This document shows positions 11,580 to 22,700 of a DNA stretch of 64,000 nt, one piece after another (positions within the stretch are counted from its first letter, which is position 1; each line of letters begins with the position of its first letter). The notes beneath the pieces are model-generated. The model was not told the origin of the DNA. It saw nothing but the letters and a program-made list of their open reading frames with translations, and did not search any database. The position numbers were made by a program, and so were the translations under genes. The DNA is taken from positions 372,001 to 436,000 of the forward strand of contig OU452207.1 of the NCBI GenBank assembly GCA_911728435.2, in the 5' to 3' direction. Origin of the DNA: Apoderus coryli (taxonomy: Eukaryota; Arthropoda; Insecta; Coleoptera; Attelabidae).

Positions 11580-14531
11580 ATGTATACAGCTCCGATTGTG
11601 TTAATTCTCGGGTGTTGGTTAAGTGTAGTTTTTGCCCAATTTCAAAATGGCAGAAATCTGGAATTACCCGTGCCAGAGCTGTGTGCTGAGAGAGCTATAC
11701 ATGAGAGATCACCAGCAGGTATATCATCATCATTCTTTCATTTTGGGACCTCCCAACATTGTCGTAGGGAGCCAATTATTTTCTACGTACATTTTCGATC
11801 CCCAAAAGAGAAAAGAAAGTAGCCAAAAACAGTATATATTGGGTCTGCCAGATAACTTTTTTTTTTTGAAAATGCTATAAAAGAAAAACTGCTGAATATT
11901 TTCTCAAATTTCTTTTTTTATTTGAAAGTACAATCCTTCCGGTTAATAATGACAACTAATTTCATTCAAATGGCTGCCTCGGCTGGCCATGCAGTAGCCT
12001 ACACGATCGGGCCAATTTTTAAGCACATTATCGATTGTGTGCAGCTGTATTTCACCAATGGCTTCACGAATATTGTCCTTGGCCAAACGACATCAGCTCT
12101 GCGGCTGATAATGAAGATCGCATTATCAGCCGCAGGGCGCAAAACATCGAGTGTAGCTTAGGCTGTGTGGCTCGTAGCGCCGTCCTGTTGAAACCAAATG
12201 TTGTCAATATCCTCTTCAATTTTTGTGAACAAAAATTCGTTCAACATAGCCCGATAACGATCGCCATTGACTGTAACGGCGACTCCTTGCTCATTTTCGA
12301 AGAAAAATGGCCCAATTATGCCTCCGGACCAAAATCCGCACCAAACAGTGACTCGTTTTGGGTGCATCGGCTTTTCAATGTATGCGTGCGGGTTTTCTGT
12401 GCTCCAAATGCGACAATTTTGCTTGTTTACATACCCGCCAAGATCAAAATGAGCTTCATCTGAAAAGAAGATTTTTTTGGCAAAATCGGCATCTTCTGTA
12501 AGTCGATCGCAGGCCCACTGAGCGAAGCGAAAACGCATTGGATGGTCAGTTGGCTTCAACTACTGAACCAATTGGACTTTGTATGACGTCATACCAAGGT
12601 CTTTATGCAAAATTCGTCTCAATGATGTCTCCGAAATGTTCAATTGTTGAGACCGACGGTGAATTGATGTTGATGGCGCTTCACGCACACTTTCTGCCAC
12701 AGCAGCAATATTCTCGGATGTACGCACTGTTTTTGGCTTTTCACGCTTTGGTTTATCGATGAGGATGCCAGTTTCTTTCACTTTTTTCAGGAGATAACGA
12801 ACATACGGAGCTGACGGTGCTTCTCTTCTTCCAAAATCCGTGGGCAATTTTCGCACACATTCTGCAACATTACCATGATTTTCAAAGTAATGTCGCAATA
12901 TTTCCCAGCGTTGTTCAAGCGTATACACAACCATATTCGTTCAGCGGAAGGATAAAACTAATTATCTGTCAAATCAGACATGAGCTAAGTGTTACCCTTC
13001 ACGAAATAAGCACTAGTTGAAAAAAAAACGTTAGATGGCGGACCCGATACATTCGGATTTCATATTTTTGTTTTTTTTCTTGAAGAAATCCAGTTGTCTA
13101 TTTACCGTTTTAACAAAAACATTGGTAAAAGAATAAAACTTCACTTAGGTGGCCAAGTGTTATTGAGATTTTTCGAAATAAGGGCATTTTACTCATGTCG
13201 CAATATCAAATTTATGATAACCCCTCGTAAATTACGTGTGTTTTCCTATATTTTGTTATTATGTTCAGCTCTAGGGGATCCACAGTAGTTTGCTAGCCTG
13301 ATGATGCTGTGCATATTACACCGAAACTGGTAGGCATAAATAAAGCAACAATTGTGAGATTAAGTCTTGATTATTTCATTTGAAAATTGAATTCAAACAT
13401 CAAAGATTTACTACTAAATATTCTTCTTCATTCTTATCTTGGACACAGTGTATATACAGGGTGTTAGTAAATAAGTGCGACAAACTTCAGAAGGTAATTC
13501 TGCATGAAAAAATAATGACAGTTGGCTATATAAACATATCTTCGCAAATGCTTCGTTTTCTGAGATACGGGGTGTTAAAGTTTTTCTTAAAAACTGAAAA
13601 TTTATTGATTGCTCTGAAACCGGTGGAGATATGCAAATGAAATTTAGTGGGTGTGAGTTTTAAGAGGTAGTTATTGCGTATTTTTTGGCAAGCAATTAGG
13701 AATTTTATGTTCATCAGTGGCGCGCATACGGGTAATGATTTCAATTTATTTATATCACGTGCGCAGTCAAAGTCAAAAGAAAATTAACAGCCTCTTACAG
13801 TTTCTCTGAAACCTAATATTGTACAAACCAATTTTACTTTTTTTTTAGGCAAAGGATATTTCTTCTCATGGCGACAAAATCTGCGAGAAGTCGACTGGTT
13901 AGATGCCCGAAATTATTGCAGAAAACGTTGCCAGGACACTGTGTCGTTAGAGACTAGAGCTGAAAATGAATGGATCAAGAACTTCCTCGTTAGGGAAAAT
14001 GTCGGTACATAATAAATTTATCAAAACACGCAGACAAGTTTATCTATATTTTAATATTTGTTATGATTCATATCTGTATTGCAACGAAATTTTCTTTTTT
14101 AATTTACAGGTAAAGTACATTTGGACTTCAGGCCGTCTATGCGACTTTAAAGGTTGTGATAGAGCTGATTTACAACCAATTAGAGTCAATGGATGGTTCT
14201 GGTCAGCTGTATTCCAGAAACTGGCTCCAGTAAACCAACGGTATAAATCCAAGAATAATTATTGAATCCATTTTTAATTGATATTTTATTCATTAGCGAT
14301 GAAAGCGACTGGTCTCCCACTGGAGGTCTCGGTAGGCCTCAACCAGACAACCGTGAGCCGGAACAACAAAATGGAGCTCAGGAAAATTGTATCGCAATTT
14401 TGAATCAGTTTTATAATGACGGCGTCAACTGGCACGATGTGGCGTGCCATCACGTTAAACCGTTCGTTTGTGAAGATAGTGAGGAATTGCTGAGATATGT
14501 TCGATTTACTAACCCTGAATTAAAATTGTAG
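11580..14531 (+). CDS. Secreted C-type lectin-like protein, four exons
   Basis: Exons 11580-11718, 13849-14000, 14110-14240 and 14297-14531 sum to 657 nt and encode 218 aa. Residues 1-19 are a signal peptide (MYTAPIVLILGCWLSVVFA), so the product is secreted. The C-type lectin fold spans about residues 48-200, with Cys70, Cys172, Cys191 and Cys199 and the WTSGRLCDF and WFWSA motifs. The calcium-site motifs are QPDN (156-159), which in classical lectins points to galactose-type binding, and WHD (186-188) instead of the usual WND, so calcium or sugar binding may be altered. Introns have GT-AG ends; the donor after residue 97 (GTCGGT) is weak, but only it keeps the frame. Intron 1 hosts a Tc1/mariner element. 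Ligand and process (immunity, matrix) are not shown by the sequence. Confidence 0.9.
11837..13049 (-). mobile_element. Complete but dead Tc1/mariner element in lectin intron 1
   Basis: Imperfect terminal inverted repeats, TATTGGGTCTGCCA at 11837 and the complement of TATCGGGTCCGCCA ending 13049, enclose a minus-strand transposase, with TA at both ends as the target duplication. The N-terminal helix-turn-helix part (12934-12560) is in frame with the catalytic part (12559-12158) across one TAG stop. The first Asp (FSDEAHF) and second Asp (WFQQDGATSHTA) are present. The third catalytic block is lost in a small deletion near 12130-12160; the C-terminus (NWPDRVGYCMASRGSH) resumes in another frame. 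Confidence 0.85.
12099..12135. repeat. 15-bp perfect hairpin at the transposase deletion
   Basis: CTGCGGCTGATAATG (12099-12113) and its exact complement (12121-12135) are separated by 7 nt. The hairpin sits where the third catalytic block should be, so it looks like a scar of error-prone repair. Confidence 0.7.
13298..13332 (+). ncRNA. Hammerhead-like core, weak stem II
   Basis: CUGAUGA (13298-13304) and GAAA (13323-13326) are canonical. ACUGGUA then gives a 2-bp stem III and a GUA cleavage triplet. Stem II is poor (only GUG/CAC pairs clearly). It lies in lectin intron 1 and is probably a decayed Penelope-type end. Confidence 0.4.
13333..13848. other. Rest of lectin intron 1 with a GGGTGT-box repeat
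   Basis: TATACAGGGTGTTAGTAAAT (13452) and GAGATACGGGGTGTTAAAG (13561) form the two-box repeat. No gene is seen. A T-rich tract leads to the exon 2 acceptor at 13847-13848. Confidence 0.5.
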
Positions 14532-14788
14532 TACAATAGGGTTATGTAATAATTAAAAGATATTCGAAATATTTTATTTAACTGTTTTTTTGTGAATATC
14601 CAACCAACAACTATAAATCTCTACACTTAAACAAAATACGAGGCTAGTTATAGCCCACGGCGTGTACGGATGGCGTACTTCAGCCTTGAATAAGACTTAT
14701 TGTACCATTTCAGGGCCATGCTGCACTCACTTACCCGCAACATTCATGCAGTTTAAATTGATTTCATTGAATTGAATTTCATGAATTA

Positions 14789-16270
14789 TCAATTATCAAA
14801 GAGGTGCCCCACTGAACCCAAAAAGGTATTTCTCGGGACAAAAAAATCTAGTGTCTCTTCACTGTCATTGGCGAGACGCATTGAGCGTGCCAAAAATGAA
14901 TTGCAACCATAATTTGTTCTGGAATGTGTCAGGTGAAACATACTCCTCGTACGCGTTGCACGATAGGGAACATGCATTCCAATCTTGCCCAAAAGATCGG
15001 GACAATTCAACCTTCCATTTATAAGGTCATACAATAAAATTAAATCATGTCTCTGTCGTCGATCACCCAGCGTGTCAATGCCAAGGTAGGGCTCTAAGTC
15101 GGCATATAATTCAAAACGATTCTCAAAAATAAGGTCTATGTGCAGTTTATAGGCTAGGTATCTAAGAAATTTGTGCTGTACCTGCTCAATTTTTGCTAGG
15201 TGCACAGTATAATGTGGAGACCACACAGCCGACGCATACTCAAGGCACGGTCTGACCAAACTTGTGTAAAGCAGCCTCAGAGAATCGACATTTGTGAACT
15301 CCCGTGAGCAACGTTTAATGAAGCCAAGAACTTTCAGAGACCTTGAGACCATTGAAGTTTTATGTGGAATAAAGGTCAAACCACTATCAAGCATGACTCC
15401 AAGATCCTTAACTGTAGTAACCAATCTAAGGGATGTCTGGTTCAGTGAGTAATCGAAAAGAGTGGTCCGTCTTGATCTCGAAAAGGACATAAAACAACAC
15501 TTATCAACATTCAGATGTATATCATTCCCAACACACCACTCGTGAAGAGCCCCGAGGTCAGACTGCAATCTCTCGCAATCTTCAGCTTTGTAGACTATCG
15601 TAAATAGTTTGAGATCATCAGCGAACAAGAGAAAATCTGGCGATGTCATTAACGAAAATATTAAAAAACAGTGGTCCGAAGTGCGATCCCTGGGGGACGC
15701 CAGATGATACTTTTATCTCAGTAAAAACAAAGCCCTTGACCTTAACGTATTGAATTCTGTTATCAATGTAGCTAATCATCCATTCGAGCATGCGTCCGCC
15801 GATGCCAACCTCAGCCAACTTTATCAATAAGATTTTATGATTTACACGATCGAAGGCTTTGGAGAAGTCGGTATACACTGAATGTACCTCCGATCCAATC
15901 TCCAGAGCATCAATAATAAAGTTGGTGTATTTTAACAGATTTAGCTCAGCTGACTTTCGTGGCAAAAACGTACTGCTGATCAATGATAGTACTGCCTAGG
16001 AGAGGTTGAAGATAATTTATTATAAGTTTCTCGAATACCTTGGGAATAATTCTGATTATACTGATAGGTCTATAATTCTTAATATTATGCCTGTCTCCAG
16101 ATTTGTGTATAGGGGTAATGAAGCTGGACTTCCAGATCTCAGGAAAACAGCCAGTGTTTAACGACATGTTAAAAATAGCATGCAAAGGTCTTGCCAGAAC
16201 AAAACTGAAATGCTTTAATAATTTCGGAGGTAACCCATCTGGCCCAGGGCCCTTATTCGCGTCTAGAGTA
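14789..16270 (-). mobile_element. Jockey-superfamily LINE, long RT relic
   Basis: From about 16270 down, the minus strand encodes GPGPDGLPP, FITPIHKSGDRHNIKNYRPI, VYTDFSKAFDRVNHK, SSGVPQGSHFGPLFFNIFVN, the catalytic box FADDLKLF (near 15620) and a C-terminal half open to a stop at 14789-14791. Only a few frame breaks separate three long frames, so it is one of the less decayed copies. ORF1 and endonuclease are absent (5' truncation). It lies between the 3' ends of the two host genes. Confidence 0.85.
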
Positions 16271-16789
16271 GAAAGTTATGACCCACTCCTGGTCAATTTT
16301 TGAGAACTCTTTCAAAAATATCCTTAAAAAAACACCAACCGGATGTAACTTTAAGAAAGGTCATATAATCTTTATATTTTTGAAAGTTCTACCTCCTGTT
16401 CGAATTTAGCAGATGCAATTCGGGACACCCTCTATATTTCTGAACGCATTTATTTCGATAATTGTAACAAAGTTTGGAATTAAGCCTTATTATATTTAAA
16501 AAAAATACAAGCACCTTTCACTACTAAGATCACCTAGACATTTATTAGAAAAAAATCACGTAAGTATAAAAAAATAACAACAAAACTAATAATAAAGCTA
16601 CACAATGAAAAAATCTAGATACTAATAAATAGATAATAATTATACAATAATATAATAAAAAACAATTAAACTATTATTTTGCAAACAAAACTATACCAAA
16701 CTTAAAAATACAATACGGGAATTTTTTACGATAATATATTATCGGAAAAACAGTCTATTTCGATACAAATATATCTAATTAAGTCTTGA
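16271..16789. other. 3' flank of the cuticle gene; GGGTGT-box repeat
   Basis: A GGGACACCCTCTATAT box (16419, reverse orientation) ends a repeat covering about 16290-16430. The rest is AT-rich and probably includes the cuticle gene's 3' UTR; TTTATT near 16539 would be an AATAAA signal on the minus strand. Confidence 0.45.
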
Positions 16790-19700
16790 TTATTCATATC
16801 TGTAAGCCGCAGTTTGTGGTCTGCTAGCAGAATATTGTTGTGGTGCTCTAGAATATTGTTGGTCTCTACCTTGTTGTGCTGGTTCCTTTAAAAAACATTA
16901 CACAAATAAACTGTGAGAAATATACTACAGAGCAGATCATTATTCAATTATTCCCATTGACTCTCACCATCTGAACTCTCATAGCTTTACATCCCGGTTC
17001 AGCAGACTATGTAACCACCCTTAGGCGAAGAGCGAATTGACTTATATTAGATCTCGAACTAAAAAAAATAGTTTCCCTTTCAAGACTATTAATAAAATTT
17101 ACTTTAGACATTTGAGTAAATTTTTGAGTAGGAGAGATCGGAGATCTGAGGCACGAACTCATTAATCGGGGAGAAAAAGTCCAATTCCAGGTCGTGAAAC
17201 ACATGAGTCCCTAACAGCTCTGGGACGAACATGGAGAGCCAAGATAGATGAACGAATGATATTATTATAATAATAATAATATCTTTATTAACCATAAATT
17301 GGTACATTAACAACTACATTGGCACGTCAAGTAAAACTAAAATAACACAACAAAGAAAGATACATACAAAACTGAATTAAAATAATGTGAAAAACAATAA
17401 TTTCACATTCAATTGTACATAAACGCGTCAATATAATCTACAATATAAAACACACAATATATATAAAAACTCTAGACAACAGGTAACACAGATAAGACAG
17501 CCAAAATCACACAAATGGAAAACACAAGAATTAAATTATTGAGGCACAGCAGCAAACTCTTGCAAATTGTAGAATGCGTTGCTCGTCAAAAAGAATTTTA
17601 ACTTTTTTTTAAATAATGGCAACCAGCATATTAATAATTTTGTAAAAAATGTTAAGGTCTCTCATACTCCTACGCGCTCCCAACATCATCAATCCCATAT
17701 CCTCCATCAGTGCATCATAATTGTAGACATGGTCAAGAGGAGGTGGGCGTTGGAAATTAAAATGTATAAATCTCAGGAAACGGTGTTGAATGCTGTCGAT
17801 ATGAGCCACATCACAGGCATAGAGGGGACTCTAAACCGTAGATGCGTACTACTCAAGATAAGGTCTGACAAGCGATGTATATAACAATTTAAATGTGTTC
17901 ACACTGCTGGACGCTGGATGTGATGACTGAAGCTCAAGGTGGCCTCCAAATAATCTCCAAATTCCCTAACCATGGTTCTGAGCTGCAGAACCGATTGACC
18001 CATGAAGTAATCATGTAAAAGAGAATTTCTAGAACGATTAAAATTGATTAAAAAACACTTCGAGACGTTTAAATCCATGCCGTTAACCAATGAACTAACC
18101 AAGTGACATCCTCCTGCAAAAGGTAGCAGTCGGTGACTCCTCGGATCGTCCTATAACATTTGAGATCATCAGCAAACAGCTTGAACTCACTATATTGAAA
18201 GCATTGCTCTATGTCGTTAATGAATAGGTTGAACATTAGTGGGCCCAAGTTTGGTCCTTGGGGAAGTGACCTTCACCGGCCCAAAATGAAACTCATTAAG
18301 GCGAAGAACCTGACATAGCTTATGAACGAGAAGCCCGTGGTTCACGCAATCAAAAGCCTTGCAGAAGTCGGTATATAATGTATGAACTTGATCACCGCTC
18401 TCCAACGCCCGAGACAAGAAATCCGTGAACTTGAATTTACACTATGAAAATAATAACTTTTTGTACCTGATAGTATTGCTGCTGTGATTGCTGTGACTGT
18501 TGTTGTTGTTGTTGTTGTGGCACTTGCTGGAACTTTGGCTCAGGTTTTGGTATTTTGACAACAATATCTGTTGGCTCTCTTGTTACCTTTTGGACATAAC
18601 GTACTAGTAAGTTATATTATATTCAGTAGCGGCTCGTGATCACTGATAAGGGGGGTTTACAAAATAAATTGACTAAAATTTACTTTTATAGGTTTTCAAA
18701 ACAATAACAAAATACAATATTAAACAGTAAGATTGAGTATAGTGTTAAAATGTAGATTCCATTATTCGGTTCTTATTTGCAGCAACAGCCTCATTAACGT
18801 CTGAAATGTTCTCAGTATTTTTTTTTTCAATGGACGTGAAGCCTTTTAGTTTTTTAATAATATATATGTATTTATTCAAGAAACTGCAGTACAAATTTTG
18901 AATTTCACAAGAATATGCTTAAAATAAATATATAGTAGAAATTCCCAACATAATAAAACATACTTAACTAAACCCTTTCTACTATTTGAGAATTACTAAG
19001 CTAAAAGCTTGTCAGCCATTCTCAAATAGTTCGAGCAATAGTTTATACTTTCATCCCTATAAAGACAATGATAAAGCAAAAATAAACAAAGAAAAAAGAA
19101 AAAAAAACAGCAATTAATTAATACATAAACAAACACTCTTACTTATATAATATTACATACATGGCCAGGCCAGCAACTAAATAGGTAAACTACTAATAGT
19201 AGACAAATAAACAAACAAGTGGAGAGCGAAACTGCAGTATTTTTTTCTCCTATAGCATTTCTTAATAGACTGGATCATTTTCAATAAGCCAATTTGATAA
19301 TTTGCTTTTGAAACTCCCTTTAGTTCATCATAATTATTAACAATAAGATAACAGAGAACTAACTACTTGAACGCACCAGCAAATAGTGGGGAATCATAAA
19401 ACTTGCAATAAAAGTGCTAAACTAGTGTTGGCGCACACTAAATGTGTGCGCTTTTGCCTATTAAAATTCGTGATAACGGTTCGTTATTATGAGCCGTGCC
19501 TTGTGATGGACAACTTTCGCCTTGGTATACAATGGTTTGATTTTGATTTTGAATGGCACCGGTCTAGATTTCGCCAAATAATTATTTTTTAAATTCGGTT
19601 GATGTCGATTCTCCCTCTGTCTGTACCCCCCAACTCGAGAAAAAAAATAAGTGTGTCTATGGCGTACAGACACAGACAGCCCTCCATCGTCACTACCGTG

Positions 19701-22700
19701 TCCGACCCCGGCAGATGTAAGGGGAGCATGGCCGATCGTTTAGTTCTCATCCACTCCATACTTCGCATGGTTAGTAAGTGAGAACCCCAGACTCCTGTGC
19801 CTCCAGCAGACGCAACGACCCGAGTATGACTTTCTTCTGCATTCTGCTTGCTAAGTTTTCTGCCATATTATGGCAAGCAGGGATTTTCTGTAGATTTGAG
19901 ATCAGCGTATGTGGCATGCCCCCCAATGACCCTCTGATCAAAACCACAGGTATCACAGTTTCTCGCTCTCCTTAACAATAATCTTCGTCTCGGCCGGAGC
20001 TGAGAACTCTATGACGAAGATCTTTTTGTTCACCTTCTCAAGGAGAACGATATCAGCCTTATTCGGTATTCCAAGCCTGAGCGTAGGCAACGGACAGTTC
20101 CAATAAATTATCTATTACGGGCGGAAGATCTACAAGAGCGTACAGTAGAACCGGGGTTAGATCAATACCGTACGAGCGCCGTAGATGGAAATACAGCACC
20201 CGTAATGCCGCATCATGCCGATGAAGATGCCCATATGTCGGACAAGGCGATAACAAATGCTTTAGTGTCTCTGGCGAGAATAGCGAGCCTTACATTGGAT
20301 TGTAGAGCCCTCAAGACCCATAATGCGACTACGGTATGCTAAGGTGTTTGATAACCCATCTTGACAGGCAATAATGAAACCCTTCGTCTCTGACTTTAGC
20401 CTGCCGGATCTTAGAAATGAGGAGATCAGCGGCTTCCAAACCCATGTCCTCAATGGTGTTATAGAAGACACCGTGAAGGGGCTTGTCCTTATTAAGGTTA
20501 AAAAGCCTGATGAACTCTGCCTCCTTTATGCGGGCCTTCCGATTTGCGCGATCTAACTCAGTGATTGTGTCTTCACGCGCTCGCCTGTCGTCAAATATCA
20601 AGGAGTGTTCATTTGCCGTCGAAAAAAGAACCGCTGCAATCGCCGCAAAATTATCCACGTGTGTTTATCAGGGCAACTGACAAGAGAGAGATACAAAAAA
20701 GAAGGAGACTAAAAGAATCTCCTTGGAAGACGCCCCTTTTGAAGGATACCACCGGCGTGTCGCCGAATGTTATGGCAAAAGAGAGCGGCACCATCATCTA
20801 TGCATCTCATCACCGGGAACGGTATCGAAAGACCTGTCAACAAGGTGGTCAGTAGTTGATGACTGGTTGAGTCAAAAGCCTTCCGATACTCGATGAAGCC
20901 CTTGGAGAGATTCCAATTAAACTGCACAGAATCCTGCGTGACAGTTCGATGTATCAGAAGGCATTCATGACAGCCAGCAACACCCCTGTTTGACCCACGA
21001 AACACCGGATCAATGGCGGTCACTGTCCTCTTGTACAAAATGTTACTAAATACCTTGTAATAAGCGTTTAAACATAGATATTATTGGCCTGTAGTTCTTT
21101 GGGAAAATGCGGGCCAAATGAGGATGGATACTGGAAAATTTCTTCCACCAGTAGGTATTAATTCCATGCGATCCTGGGGCAGCCCACATGCCCACAAAAG
21201 CACCTCGAACTTCCGCAGTAGTTGTCGGATCGCACGTTTGGTCTGATTGAAGAAACCCCCGAAGAAAGTTTTGAAACTATGCTGGAGATGGTTATTATTA
21301 TTATTTAACTTAGCAGCACAAGCTCTACAGGACACAATGAGTGTCTTCTTCTGACTCAGGCCTGAGTGCTCTATAAATACAATCATTGCATCAAAATTTA
21401 TTGCGGAAGGAAAAATGATTAGCGTATCAGTTACAACGTTTTTACACATAACCTTTCATAGAACGTTCCGGCTTGCTGCGAGTGTTTGGATTTCTGTAGT
21501 AAGAAACGAAGTTTCAAATCGTATAATTGTAACTGGAGATGAACCTTCGGTTCATCATTATGCATGCACCACCACCAAAGAAGTTCTAGGTTTCCCAGTG
21601 AGCTGGAAAGGTCATTGCCATGGTTTTCTGGGATTGTGAGAAGAAATTTCTGAAGAAGACGACTTTCATGTGATGAAGAAGTGAAGAAGAACCAAATTTC
21701 TGGCTATTTTGAGCAATATAATAAATATATTGGTATTAGGGGAGAAATTAATCAAATATCAAAGATGCATGCGTCAAATTTGAGAAGTTGTCAGGTCCTC
21801 ACACTAATGAAATAATTCAATTTGCTTTGAAAACCTGAACTACTCGTATTAAATAAAAAAATTTACCTCTGCTTTAAATCCTTCTTTGGGATCTGCCGTG
21901 TAATGCACAGTTCTAATATAACCATCAGCATCTACCACCGAATAACTTCCGGTAATCTTGTTCCCCTCGCGAGTTTCCTTCCTGTTTTGGTAATTTGTAA
22001 ATTGGTCGTCCTTTACATCGAAACCAAACTGATATGATGGATTTGCCTGAAATTGCAAACAACAACACAATTATAAATCTGATAATAAAATTTTCGAAAT
22101 ATTATAATAAACATTTACGCGTGCGGCTATAAAATTACATTTTGCTACCAGTTTAACGGTTGATGGTTTCACTTTTGAAAGGGCCGTGCAGTGAAAAAGT
22201 GATTGTTGTGCACTACAAAACATAATGGCAGGACATTATAGTGGGTCGTAGGTATTTAATTAATTTAAATTTTAAACGGTACAAGCGTATTATAGAGGAC
22301 CAACATATCCATATTAGATTCCCTGAGTATTCATTTGCATTTTAACGTTATTTTGTACAGTTTGTTAAGCATTTAATATATCGGTTTATGTAATATACGC
22401 TTAATTTAATTAGTCGTAACTATGGAAAATTATAGAGCGATCAAAGTTAATCGTTTTATTGCTCATAATTCGTTATATAGGGCGTTAAACTTTAACAAAA
22501 ATGTTTTTTTTTTTCGTAAATATCCTCTAGGTAGGTATAGTTTATCTAAAGTTAATTTAACATTTCACTCAAACAATTAAAGCCCAAAATGACTTCGGGA
22601 CCGGATGACATCCCGGCTTTCATTTTACGAGATTGTGCGTCTGTTTTCGCCGTTCCACTGCAGACTCTGTTTAATAGGTCTCTGAGATCCAATATATTCC

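Noticed and set aside
11837..13049. Domesticated transposase in the lectin intron
   Set aside because: An in-frame stop, loss of the third catalytic block and intact terminal repeats point to a dead transposon.
14001..14010. Donor GTACAT at 14005 for lectin exon 2
   Set aside because: It shifts the frame out of VKYIWTSGRLC. Only the donor at 14001 works.
18586..18603. Alternative acceptor TACTAG before TACGTTATG for cuticle exon 5
   Set aside because: It gives a stop codon after six codons. The acceptor at 18587-18588 keeps the conserved FKAEVTREPTD reading.
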